A stretch of 64,000 bases of DNA from DASVUC01 sp036387255. Lineage in GTDB: Bacteria; Planctomycetota; Phycisphaerae; Tepidisphaerales; Tepidisphaeraceae. A program made the position numbers and the translations under genes. The number at the start of each line of letters is the position of its first letter. Position 1 is the first letter of the stretch. The stretch is from positions 50,883-114,882 of the forward strand of contig DASVUC010000124.1 of assembly GCA_036387255.1 (NCBI GenBank). Reading direction: 5' to 3'. Of this stretch, positions 26,396 to 34,715 are shown piece after piece. The notes below the pieces were generated by a model. The model saw only the letters and a list, made by a program, of their open reading frames with translations, was not told where the DNA came from and made no database searches.

Positions 26396-28429
26396 TTACA
26401 TCGACGCGGCTTGAGATACGACAGGCGCGTCAATCGGCTGAAGCTTGAGGATGACGAAGGTGACGTCATCATGCATCGGGTTGGGGGTGGTGTAGGCGCA
26501 CAATTCATCATCCAGCGCCCGCGCGATGGCGGCGGCAGGTTTGCGGGCGCCGTCTCGGATGATCCGCTTGAGGCGATCTTTGCCGAACATTGTTCCAGAC
26601 GCATCGCGCGCTTCCCAAATGCCGTCCGTGCCAACGAGAAGAATCGCCTCGTCGGGAAGGTCGGCACGGAGGTACTGGTCGTAGTGAACGTCGTCCTCGA
26701 TTCCCAGAGGAATGCTCGCGCCCTTCAGGTCCTCGAAGGTGTCCTTGTGCGGGTCGTAGAGGATGGGTGCGTCATGGCCTGCTGAGGCGTAGCGAACGGT
26801 CTTCTCGTATGGATCGAGAATGAGCAGGGCGAGGGTCATGAACAGCCCGTGGCGAGCGTCGGCAGCGAGGACGTGATTGACGCGCGACATGATCTGCCCG
26901 AGCGAAATGCCGGCGACGGCGCTGGCGCGGACGGAGCCTCGCGCGGTGGCCATCACCAGCGCTGCGCCGATACCGTGACCCGTCACATCGCCGACGGCGA
27001 CGAGGGTTTGTCGGTTGGGAAGCTCGGCGATGTCGATGAAGTCGTAATAGTCGCCACCCGTTTCGTCGCAGTATTTGCTGTGGGCGGCGACGTCCAGCCC
27101 CGCGGGGCAGGGAAGATTCTGCGGCAACAGCGACTGCTGCACATGCGTTGCGACGGCGAGCGATTGCTGAAGCTCGAGCCGATGCCGCAGCCCGGCGGAC
27201 ATTCGGTTGATCGCCTCCGAAAGATCATGCAGCTCCCGGGCGATGGAGAGGCTCAGGCGCGTCTCGAAGTCGCCGGAGCCCACCTGTGCGACGTGTCGCG
27301 TCAGCTCGAGGATAGGCTGCGCGGCGCGACGGGAGAGGAAGAAGCCGAGCAGGAGCGCGCCGGCGGCGATGATGATGCCGATGATCAGCGCCCGTCGCCG
27401 CAGTGCGTGGGCTTCAGCGAGAAAAGAGGACTCCGGCAGCACCGCAATCAGCCGCCAGTTGATGCCCGGATAAGGCGAGATGCTCGCGACCTGGGCCTGT
27501 GCCGGATCATCACCCAGGAACACGCGCTGCGTTTTCCTCGAATTCGCAGCCAGCAGTTGCGCCCCCACGCGCGCCGCAGGGTGCGTGGACTGCTCGAGCG
27601 AGATCCGCTTTCCGTCCTGCGAGATCGCACTCCCATGCGACGCCGCGACGATCATGTCCTGGTCGTCGACAATGAACGCGTAGCCGGTCCTGGTGAGCGG
27701 GAGGTGCTGAAGAAACTCGGAGAAGCCGCCGAGGGTCACGTCGATTACGAGCACGCCGAGGAGCTTTCCGTCAGGCGATCGGATGGCACGGGTGAATCCG
27801 GTGCCGGTCTCCGGTTCAATGGTGGGATCCGGGAACCAGAAGTAGATCGGCGTCCAAAGTCCTTGATGCGAGCGGAGCGCGGTTTCATACCAGGGGCGTG
27901 TGCGCGGATCGTAATGGTAGACGCGCAGGGGCTGGGTGGAGGCGATGGCACCGCTGGTGGAGGCGAGCAATTCTGTTGCATTGTCGCCGGCGCCCGCGTG
28001 CGCCAAGCCGAATTCCATGCGGTTGTGGACGCGCGACAGCCAGGTTGCTTCGCCCGCGGGGTTGCCGAAGCAGATGGAGGCAATCTCCGGCGTGGTCGCG
28101 AGATCGTTAGCCATGCTCCGCAGCCAGGCCTGCTGGAAGTTCGTCGTCGGTAGCTCCGCGTCGCCGATGCGCCGGGAGTAAAGTTCGCTCAGCCGGACAG
28201 CGTGCGTCAGGAAATCGGTGACCTCCTCAGACGTTTGGTTCGTGGCGGTGGTGATCGCTTCCAGCGCCTGCTGATTAGAGACGGAATGACCAGTCCACTG
28301 GGCGAGGGTGAACAGCGCAGCGGAGGCGATGACCACCGGCAGGAGGACGATCAGGATAAACAGCAGTCGAATAGACGGCAGGCGCTTCGCCGGCGATACC
28401 ACCGGCTCGCTTGGAAAGGGGGACGACAT
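26396..28429 (-). CDS. Membrane sensor with HAMP and SpoIIE/PP2C-type phosphatase domain
   Basis: The 677-residue protein has two transmembrane helices (about 22-46 and 338-362) bracketing a large periplasmic Cache-type sensor domain that includes RPWYETALRSHQGLWTPIY. A HAMP linker (about 362-415) and a PP2C-like domain (about 440-665) follow. GGDYYDF (about 474), VGDVTGHG (about 495) and the late LVGTDGIWEA are the metal-binding motifs of SpoIIE/RsbU phosphatases. Such proteins dephosphorylate anti-anti-sigma factors to switch on a stress response. No partner switch gene (STAS protein or anti-sigma kinase) is adjacent, so its target is elsewhere. Confidence 0.9.
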   Translation of the reverse strand: MSSPFPSEPVVSPAKRLPSIRLLFILIVLLPVVIASAALFTLAQWTGHSVSNQQALEAITTATNQTSEEVTDFLTHAVRLSELYSRRIGDAELPTTNFQQAWLRSMANDLATTPEIASICFGNPAGEATWLSRVHNRMEFGLAHAGAGDNATELLASTSGAIASTQPLRVYHYDPRTRPWYETALRSHQGLWTPIYFWFPDPTIEPETGTGFTRAIRSPDGKLLGVLVIDVTLGGFSEFLQHLPLTRTGYAFIVDDQDMIVAASHGSAISQDGKRISLEQSTHPAARVGAQLLAANSRKTQRVFLGDDPAQAQVASISPYPGINWRLIAVLPESSFLAEAHALRRRALIIGIIIAAGALLLGFFLSRRAAQPILELTRHVAQVGSGDFETRLSLSIARELHDLSEAINRMSAGLRHRLELQQSLAVATHVQQSLLPQNLPCPAGLDVAAHSKYCDETGGDYYDFIDIAELPNRQTLVAVGDVTGHGIGAALVMATARGSVRASAVAGISLGQIMSRVNHVLAADARHGLFMTLALLILDPYEKTVRYASAGHDAPILYDPHKDTFEDLKGASIPLGIEDDVHYDQYLRADLPDEAILLVGTDGIWEARDASGTMFGKDRLKRIIRDGARKPAAAIARALDDELCAYTTPNPMHDDVTFVILKLQPIDAPVVSQAASM

Positions 28430-28504
28430 CGGGGGAAACTATAGCGAATTTCATTCGGTGAAGCGCGTCATCAAGCGCTGCTTTTTCGCAGAGCAGATAC
28501 CACT

Positions 28505-29482
28505 CTAACGCTTTGGCTTGAGCAAGGTCGAGATGATGTGGTCGCGGAAGCCCCCGAGGTCGTTCCAGCTCATAGCTGCGGTGATAGGGGCGCCGCTGTC
28601 GTCTACCTTTGTCACGCCTTCATCTGTCACGCGCAGCTTGAGGTTCTGGAGGTTCAGGCGCCGTCGACCCTCGGGATCGGCAAGGCAGATGGCGACGGTG
28701 TCGTAGAGCGTGGTGCTCTTGGTGAGCTTCATCGGATCCTGCTGCTTGCTCCAGATGGCGTAGTTCTCAAGGAGGATTTTGACAAGCGGGTCGTTGCTGT
28801 CTTTAAGAGATTGGAACCGCTCTCCCGCGATGCTCACGTCAGGTTGGCCGCAGGTATCGAGGGGGGTGATGGTGGCTGATTTCCAATTGGCCGAGAAAAC
28901 TTTCTGAGCCGACGCAACACTGGATTTCACGTTGAATTCCGCCACGGGATTGGCCACGCTGCCTTGCATTCCGATGTAGTGCGCCATTGGCGCGATGGCG
29001 GGGTCGCGCTCGAGCGCTGCGGCAACGGTCTGCACTGGGCCGATTGCGATGACCGTCAGCGGTTCTTTTGATGACTTGATCGTGTCGACCATGGCAGCGG
29101 CGCCCTCGCCATGAACCTTCCCCGTGTACTGAGACAGCGGGAAATCCTGCACCCACGGGAGTTGCTTCTGCTCCTGCCTGGATTCCCCCGCGCCCAGACC
29201 AATGGGAATATCCGTTCGTCCGGCGGCGGTGAGGATCTTGGCGATCAGCCGAGCGCGGTAATCCTGCTGCCCATTGGTCGTCGTGATGAGCTTAACGTCG
29301 AATTGAGGGCTCTTGAGGAGCATGAGCAGGGCCCATGTGTCGTCAATGTCGTCGCCGATATCCGTGTCCAGAATCACCGGAATGCGGAGATCTTGAGATT
29401 GCGTTGACGGTTGAACATCGGCACAACCAACCGAAGCGACAAGCATCATCAGCAGCGCGCCGGTGGCGAAGAAGTGGGTCAT
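28505..29482 (-). CDS. Nucleoside hydrolase-like lipoprotein
   Basis: The 325-residue product from the ATG at 29482 has a lipobox (SVGC, Cys20), giving an envelope location. The frame is open upstream but that part is not protein-like. DTDIGDDIDD (about 36-45) is the calcium-binding signature of inosine-uridine nucleoside hydrolases, and TVIAIGPVQTVAAAL is the second family motif. It should release ribose and a base from nucleosides. It is divergent from a ribose-type ABC importer with 76 bases between the starts, which fits hydrolysis outside followed by uptake of the sugar. Confidence 0.85.
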   Translation of the reverse strand: MTHFFATGALLMMLVASVGCADVQPSTQSQDLRIPVILDTDIGDDIDDTWALLMLLKSPQFDVKLITTTNGQQDYRARLIAKILTAAGRTDIPIGLGAGESRQEQKQLPWVQDFPLSQYTGKVHGEGAAAMVDTIKSSKEPLTVIAIGPVQTVAAALERDPAIAPMAHYIGMQGSVANPVAEFNVKSSVASAQKVFSANWKSATITPLDTCGQPDVSIAGERFQSLKDSNDPLVKILLENYAIWSKQQDPMKLTKSTTLYDTVAICLADPEGRRRLNLQNLKLRVTDEGVTKVDDSGAPITAAMSWNDLGGFRDHIISTLLKPKR

Positions 29483-29558
29483 GCGGCGGAAGATAAACGG
29501 ATGCAGGTTTGTCTGCCAGATTGGAGCGGATGCCAAGTTTGCGTTAACTTTCCCGGCT

Positions 29559-30515
29559 ATGAAACAGCTCTTGATCGCGCTGGTGGCTCTGGCGGTGGTG
29601 GGGTGTGACAGCAACTCTTCGACCAACCGGGTTCCCGCGCCCGCTGCGACTGAGAAGCCGCGCGTGGCGCTGGTGATGAAATCCCTCGCCAACGAATTCT
29701 TCCGCACCATGCAGGATGGCGCCCAGGCGCATCAGAAGGCGCACGCCGGCGACTACGAGCTACTCTCCACCGGCATCAAGAATGAAACAGACGTCGATAA
29801 GCAGATCGCGCTCGTCGAGCAGATGATCGCGCAGCACGTGAATGCTATCGTGCTCGCGCCTTCTGATTCCAAGGCGCTGGTACCGGTGTGTAAGAAGGCA
29901 ACAGATGCGGGGATTGTGGTGGTGAACATTGACAACAAGCTCGATGCGGATGCACTGAAGGAGAAATCGCTGACGGTGGCTTTTGTCGGTCCAAACAACA
30001 TGAAAGGTGCGAAGATGGCGGGGGAGTATCTCGCCAGGAAGCTCAACAAGGGCGACGCCGTGGCGATCATCGATGGCCGCCCGGGCGCGTTCAACGCGGT
30101 GCAGCGCCATGACGGCTTTGAATCTGCGATGAAAGACGCCGGCATGAGCATCCTCACGTCGCAATCGGCGCAGTGGGAGACGGACAAGGCCACGCCGCTG
30201 GTCTCATCGATCCTGCAGTCCAATCCAAAGATCAAGGCGTTCCTGTGCGCCAACGACAGCATGTGCCTTGGCGCCCACACTGCCTTGAAGGACGCGGGAA
30301 AGATCGGCCAGGTCCAGCTTGTGGGATTTGACAACATTGCCGCGGTGGGTGAGCTGGTGAAGAAGGGGGATGTGCTTTGCACCGTGGATCAACACGCGGA
30401 TCAGATCGCGGTGAACGGCATCCAGTACGCGCTGGAGATGTTGAAAACAAAATCGACGCCCGCCGACAAGGAAACGGCGGTGGACCTGGTCACGTCAGAG
30501 ACGCTTAAGAAGTAA
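29559..30515 (+). CDS. Ribose-type ABC transporter, substrate-binding lipoprotein
   Basis: The 318-residue protein has a lipobox (VVGC, Cys16) and a periplasmic-binding-protein-1 fold: RVALVMKSLANEFF at the first strand, the EQMIAQHVNAIVLAP switch and the late QLVGFDN motif. It is closest to RbsB-type ribose binders, though the sugar cannot be fixed from sequence. It starts the operon that continues with an ATPase (3 bases on) and a permease (overlapping). The ATG at 29559 is chosen because it begins the signal sequence. Confidence 0.9.
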   Translation: MKQLLIALVALAVVGCDSNSSTNRVPAPAATEKPRVALVMKSLANEFFRTMQDGAQAHQKAHAGDYELLSTGIKNETDVDKQIALVEQMIAQHVNAIVLAPSDSKALVPVCKKATDAGIVVVNIDNKLDADALKEKSLTVAFVGPNNMKGAKMAGEYLARKLNKGDAVAIIDGRPGAFNAVQRHDGFESAMKDAGMSILTSQSAQWETDKATPLVSSILQSNPKIKAFLCANDSMCLGAHTALKDAGKIGQVQLVGFDNIAAVGELVKKGDVLCTVDQHADQIAVNGIQYALEMLKTKSTPADKETAVDLVTSETLKK

Positions 30516-30518
30516 ATC

Positions 30519-32030
30519 GTGCTGTTGCTGGCGACCAAGCTGTCGAAGTCCTACGCAAACAACCGCGTGCTGCGCGACGTGGATTTCGAGCTGCGCGCCG
30601 GAGAAGTGCACGCGCTGGTCGGGGAGAACGGCGCGGGGAAAAGTACGCTGTGCCGGATTCTGTGCGGGATCACCCCGGGCGACGGCGGAGAGATGACGCT
30701 GGAGGGTGCGCCCTACGCGCCGCTCAGCCGCCGTGAAGCAGAGTCGAAGGCCGTGCGGATGGTGATGCAGGAGCTCAACCTGCTGCCCACATTAACGGTC
30801 GCGGAGAACATTTACCTGGACGCCATGCCGCGCAAGTGGGGCATGATCGACTACCGTGCAATGAACCGTGCCGCGAAGGAGGTCGTTGAGGGCCTTGGGC
30901 TCAGGCATATCCGACCGGATCAGCAGGTGGCGAAGCTCGGTGTGGGCCAGTGTCAGCTCGTGGAGATCGCGGCAGCACTGGCGAAGAAGTGCCGCGTGCT
31001 CGTGTTGGATGAACCGACGGCTGCGCTGACGGCGCCGGAGACCCAACTGCTGTTCGCCCAGATCCGCCGGCTCAAAAATATGGGCGTGGGCATTATCTAT
31101 GTCTCACATCGAATGGAGGAGATTCGCGCCATTGCCGACCGAATTACGGTGCTGCGCGATGGTGAAAGGATTGCCACCCGCGCGACCGCCGACGTCACGC
31201 ACGCGGAGATCGTGAAGCTCATGGTCGGCCGAGATCTCGGCGAGCATGCGCTGCGCGAGCAGCCGCCGGTGAAGGGCGAAGTCGTGATGAAGGTGCGAAA
31301 CCTGCGGCGGGGGTCGGCGGTGCGGGATGTCTCATTCGATCTGCATCGCGGGGAGATTCTGGGTTTTGCAGGTCTGATGGGCTCCGGGCGCACCGAGACC
31401 ATGCGCGCCATCTTCGCCGCGGATCAGCCGGACGGCGGCGACATCTACCTGCACGGAAGAAACACGCCAGTGAACTTTCGCTCCCCGCGCGATGCGGTCC
31501 GCGCCGGGATCGCGATGCTGACGGAGGATCGTAAGGGGCAAGGGCTGCTGCTGCCGCTGGAGATCGACAAGAACTCAACAATGGCGCGGCTTTCACGAGT
31601 GTCTCGCCTGATGGGGTGGATCGACCGAAAGAGCGAGTGCAGAGTCGGGAGCGAGTACGTGCAAGCCTTGGCGATTCGCTGCCGGTCGGGCGCGCAGAAA
31701 GTCGTGGAGCTCAGCGGCGGAAATCAGCAGAAGGTTGTCCTCGCCAAGTGGCTCTTTCGCGACTGCGACATCCTGATCTTCGATGAACCTACGCGCGGGA
31801 TCGACATCGGCGCGAAGTTTGAGATCTATCGCCTGCTCAACCGCCTCACCAGTGAAGGGAAAGCGGTCATCGTTGTTTCATCGGACCTGCTCGAACTGAC
31901 CGCAATCGCCGATCGCATTGCGGTCATGTCCGCTGGGCGCCTCGTGCGGACGTTTGCGCGCGGCGAATGGACGCAGGAGGCAATTATGGAGTCCGCCCTC
32001 AGCGGTTACACTTCCGCCAGCACGTTATGA
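30519..32030 (+). CDS. Ribose-type ABC transporter, duplicated ATPase
   Basis: The 503-residue protein has two ABC modules, as in RbsA/MglA. The first has Walker A GENGAGKST (about 35-43), the LGVGQCQLVEIA signature and LVLDEPTAAL Walker B. The second keeps LSGGNQQKVVLAK (about 401) and IFDEPTRGID, but its Walker A is the weaker GLMGSGRTE, usual for this family. It energises sugar import. It starts at a GTG three bases after the binding-protein stop and ends overlapping the permease start. Confidence 0.93.
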   Translation: MLLLATKLSKSYANNRVLRDVDFELRAGEVHALVGENGAGKSTLCRILCGITPGDGGEMTLEGAPYAPLSRREAESKAVRMVMQELNLLPTLTVAENIYLDAMPRKWGMIDYRAMNRAAKEVVEGLGLRHIRPDQQVAKLGVGQCQLVEIAAALAKKCRVLVLDEPTAALTAPETQLLFAQIRRLKNMGVGIIYVSHRMEEIRAIADRITVLRDGERIATRATADVTHAEIVKLMVGRDLGEHALREQPPVKGEVVMKVRNLRRGSAVRDVSFDLHRGEILGFAGLMGSGRTETMRAIFAADQPDGGDIYLHGRNTPVNFRSPRDAVRAGIAMLTEDRKGQGLLLPLEIDKNSTMARLSRVSRLMGWIDRKSECRVGSEYVQALAIRCRSGAQKVVELSGGNQQKVVLAKWLFRDCDILIFDEPTRGIDIGAKFEIYRLLNRLTSEGKAVIVVSSDLLELTAIADRIAVMSAGRLVRTFARGEWTQEAIMESALSGYTSASTL

Positions 32031-33052
32031 CCGAAACACTTCGACAGCCATCTCGTGTCGCGCCCGCTCGTCCGAAACAGTCTAGCCGCGGGATCGGCGC
32101 CGTCGCGTCAGTAGCGGATCAACTGGGATTGCTGCTGGTGTTGATCCTGCTCATTGCGGCGTTCGGGTTGACCACGCGCTACTTCTTCACGCTGGACACA
32201 TTCCGCACCATCGCGAACCAAATTCCGTCAACTGTGCTCGTCTCGGTTGGGATGACTTATGTCCTGATCATTGGCGGGATCGACCTCTCGGTCGGCTCCG
32301 TGCTCGGCCTGAGCGGCGCGGTGATCGGTGTGCTGATGACCCGCACACAACCGGCTCCCGTTGCCGTCGCACTGCTGGCGGCGGTGGGAGTGGGTTTCCT
32401 GTGCGGGGCGGTCAACGGCCTCGTAACCGTCACATGGTCGATTCCCTCATTCGTTGTCACACTGGGGATGCTGGAGATCGCCCGTGGCGCAACCCACATC
32501 GTCAGCAAATCGCAAACGGCCTACATCGGCGGCGCGGTTGGCGGATTGGCCGACGCGCGATTTCTCGGTTTATCCGCGCCTTTCTGGATCGCGATGACTG
32601 TCGTGGTCATCGGTCAATTCATCCTGCTGCGCACGGTCTTCGGGCGGTACATGATTGCAATCGGAACAAACGAGGAGGCCATGCGATTGAGCGGAATTGC
32701 GACCCGACCGGTGAAGGTTATCGTCTTCATGATCGCAGGATTGCTCGCGGGCGCGGGGGCGGTGATGGATGTATCGCGCTCGCAGGCGTCTAATCCGAAC
32801 AGTGGCACGAGCTTGGAATTGGACGTGATCGCGGCCGTGGTCATTGGCGGCACGAGCCTGATGGGCGGGCGGGGATCTGTCGTCAACTCCTTGCTGGGCG
32901 TCGCGATCATCGCAATCCTCGGCGCGGGACTCGCCGCTCAAAATGTCCGCGATGAAACGAAGCGTCTCATCACCGGCTTTGTCATCGTGCTCGCAGTAAT
33001 TCTCGACTACTACCGGCACCGCTTCAGCGCGCACCGGCAGGGACGCGACTAA
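32027..33052 (+). CDS. Ribose-type ABC transporter, permease
   Basis: The 341-residue membrane protein has about ten hydrophobic helices and matches RbsC-type permeases. IGGIDLSVGSVLGLSG (about 75-90) is the conserved motif, and VIGGTSLMGGRGSV near residue 280 contains the EAA-like coupling region. Its ATG overlaps the TGA of the ATPase gene (ATGA), a sign of translational coupling, and it completes the binding-protein/ATPase/permease operon. Confidence 0.93.
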   Translation: MTETLRQPSRVAPARPKQSSRGIGAVASVADQLGLLLVLILLIAAFGLTTRYFFTLDTFRTIANQIPSTVLVSVGMTYVLIIGGIDLSVGSVLGLSGAVIGVLMTRTQPAPVAVALLAAVGVGFLCGAVNGLVTVTWSIPSFVVTLGMLEIARGATHIVSKSQTAYIGGAVGGLADARFLGLSAPFWIAMTVVVIGQFILLRTVFGRYMIAIGTNEEAMRLSGIATRPVKVIVFMIAGLLAGAGAVMDVSRSQASNPNSGTSLELDVIAAVVIGGTSLMGGRGSVVNSLLGVAIIAILGAGLAAQNVRDETKRLITGFVIVLAVILDYYRHRFSAHRQGRD

Positions 33053-33070
33053 GCGTCTTACATGTGCAAA

Positions 33071-33808
33071 CTAACGGTGCACGGCGACCCCCACCTGCCG
33101 GCAGTAGCGCTGCACCGGACACGAGGAGCATTTCGGCATCTTCCCGGTGCAGATGTGTTTCCCGAACGGCACCAGCAGCGCGTTGATCCGCACCCAATGC
33201 TTCTTCGGCAGCTTCTCCTGAAGCTGGGACATGGTTTTCTCCGGCGTGGGTGCGGCAACGTAGCCCCAGCGATTGGTCACGCGGTGGACGTGAATGTCCA
33301 CCCCGATACCGGCAGGCTCGTTGCACGCGATTCCCAGAACAAGATTCGCGCATTTGGGGCCGACACCGGAGAATCTGGTCAGCGTGTCAAACGTGCAGGG
33401 GATGTCGCCGCCAAATTCTCCAACCGCGCGTTGCGCGATCGCATGGATCTGCCGGCTCTTCGGCTCATGGAATGTGCAGGTGCGAATCAGCTTGTCGATG
33501 TGCGCGGGCGAGAGCCTGGCCATCTGGTCCGGCGTACGAGCAACATCGAAAAGGCGTTTGGCGGTGGGGGTGGTGACTTCATCGAAGGTGCGAATGGAGA
33601 TGATGCACGCGACGAGGATTTCAAAGGCGGAGTTGTAGCCGTTATCGGCGAGTTCAAAGAGCGCCGCTTTGGGAAAAGCTTCCACGTCTGATGCGACGCG
33701 ATCCAGCATGTTGTCGATGTTGAAAGGAAGTTTGCGGGGACGGCGGGTGGGGTGCGACTGTGAACGCGCGAGAGGAGGCAGCGCTTCCGTGCGACTGGTG
33801 CGAGGCAT
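33071..33808 (-). CDS. nth: Endonuclease III (DNA glycosylase/AP lyase)
   Basis: The 245-residue enzyme removes oxidised pyrimidines and nicks AP sites. The helix-hairpin-helix SGVGPKCAN carries the catalytic lysine and VDIHVHRV the catalytic aspartate. The C-terminal cysteines with spacing C-X6-C-X2-C-X5-C (CTGKMPKCSSCPVQRYC) bind the [4Fe-4S] cluster. A basic ~28-residue N-terminal extension precedes the fold. It converges on the ABC permease gene with an 18-base gap. Confidence 0.94.
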   Translation of the reverse strand: MPRTSRTEALPPLARSQSHPTRRPRKLPFNIDNMLDRVASDVEAFPKAALFELADNGYNSAFEILVACIISIRTFDEVTTPTAKRLFDVARTPDQMARLSPAHIDKLIRTCTFHEPKSRQIHAIAQRAVGEFGGDIPCTFDTLTRFSGVGPKCANLVLGIACNEPAGIGVDIHVHRVTNRWGYVAAPTPEKTMSQLQEKLPKKHWVRINALLVPFGKHICTGKMPKCSSCPVQRYCRQVGVAVHR

Positions 33809-33965
33809 CGTGAACTCCGTTCGCTGCCAAGTTAACGCAACGGCATAGGCCGATGGGACGGAGAAACCGCCTGATCCCCTTCATTTCGTCTGAGCTTGCC
33901 TCAGCAACATCGGGCGGGTATTTCGGTACTTGTTCTGTCTGCTCCCATTTTTCAGAGGGTATTGC

Positions 33966-34661
33966 ATGCGCGTGATTTGGGCCTGGGCGGCTTCTCTCCT
34001 GATCTTCGGATGCGCGGCGACCGCGTCGGAACCGGTGAAACATCCGGCGACCAAGCCATCGTCCGCGGCAACTCAGCCGTCAGCTGAGGTGGTGCTGTTC
34101 GATGGGAAGGATCTGACCAAGTGGACGATGCGGGACGGGAGCCCGGCCAACTGGACCATCCAGGACGGCGTTGTCATTGCCAGCAAGGGCGACATCATCA
34201 CCAAAGACAAGTACAAGGATTTCGATCTGCACCTGGAATATTGGCTGCCCCCGTCCGCCAAGCCGCAGTCGCTCAAGCGCGGAGACCACACCAACTCCGG
34301 CGTCTATCTGCAAGGTTGCTATGAGATCCAGATCCTCGATTCCTACGGCCTGGCCCCGCTGACGTACCAGGACAGCGGCGCGATCTATCATCAAAAAGCT
34401 CCGGATGTGAATGCGTGCTTTCCGGCGGAGCGCTGGGAGACAATGGATTTTCATTACACCGCGCCGGTCTGGCAAAACGGAAAGAAGATCAAGAACGCGC
34501 GGGTTACGATCGTCCAGAACGACATCAAGATCCAGGACGACCAGGAGATCAAGGGTTTCACCGCGGGCGGCGATCATGAGTCGCCGGACATGGGGCCGAT
34601 CCGGTTGCAGTATCACACGGGTGCGGTGAAGTTCAGGAACATTCGGATTACACCAAGGTAG
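33966..34661 (+). CDS. DUF1080 (3-keto-disaccharide hydrolase-like) lipoprotein
   Basis: The 231-residue protein has a lipobox (IFGC, Cys16) and a Thr/Ala/Ser linker before a single DUF1080 domain (about 42-230). That domain is a jelly-roll starting with VVLFDGKDLTKWTMRDG and containing HTNSGVYLQGCYEIQI. Family members bind or hydrolyse 3-keto sugars. It heads a run of three same-strand exported proteins (DUF1080, DUF1080-PA14-propeller, penta-haem cytochrome) that ends at 40311. Confidence 0.87.
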   Translation: MRVIWAWAASLLIFGCAATASEPVKHPATKPSSAATQPSAEVVLFDGKDLTKWTMRDGSPANWTIQDGVVIASKGDIITKDKYKDFDLHLEYWLPPSAKPQSLKRGDHTNSGVYLQGCYEIQILDSYGLAPLTYQDSGAIYHQKAPDVNACFPAERWETMDFHYTAPVWQNGKKIKNARVTIVQNDIKIQDDQEIKGFTAGGDHESPDMGPIRLQYHTGAVKFRNIRITPR

Positions 34662-34715
34662 TTGAGGGGGCCGGACGGATCGTCGGGGCGGACGCTGAAG
34701 CAAAGGATGAGTTGT

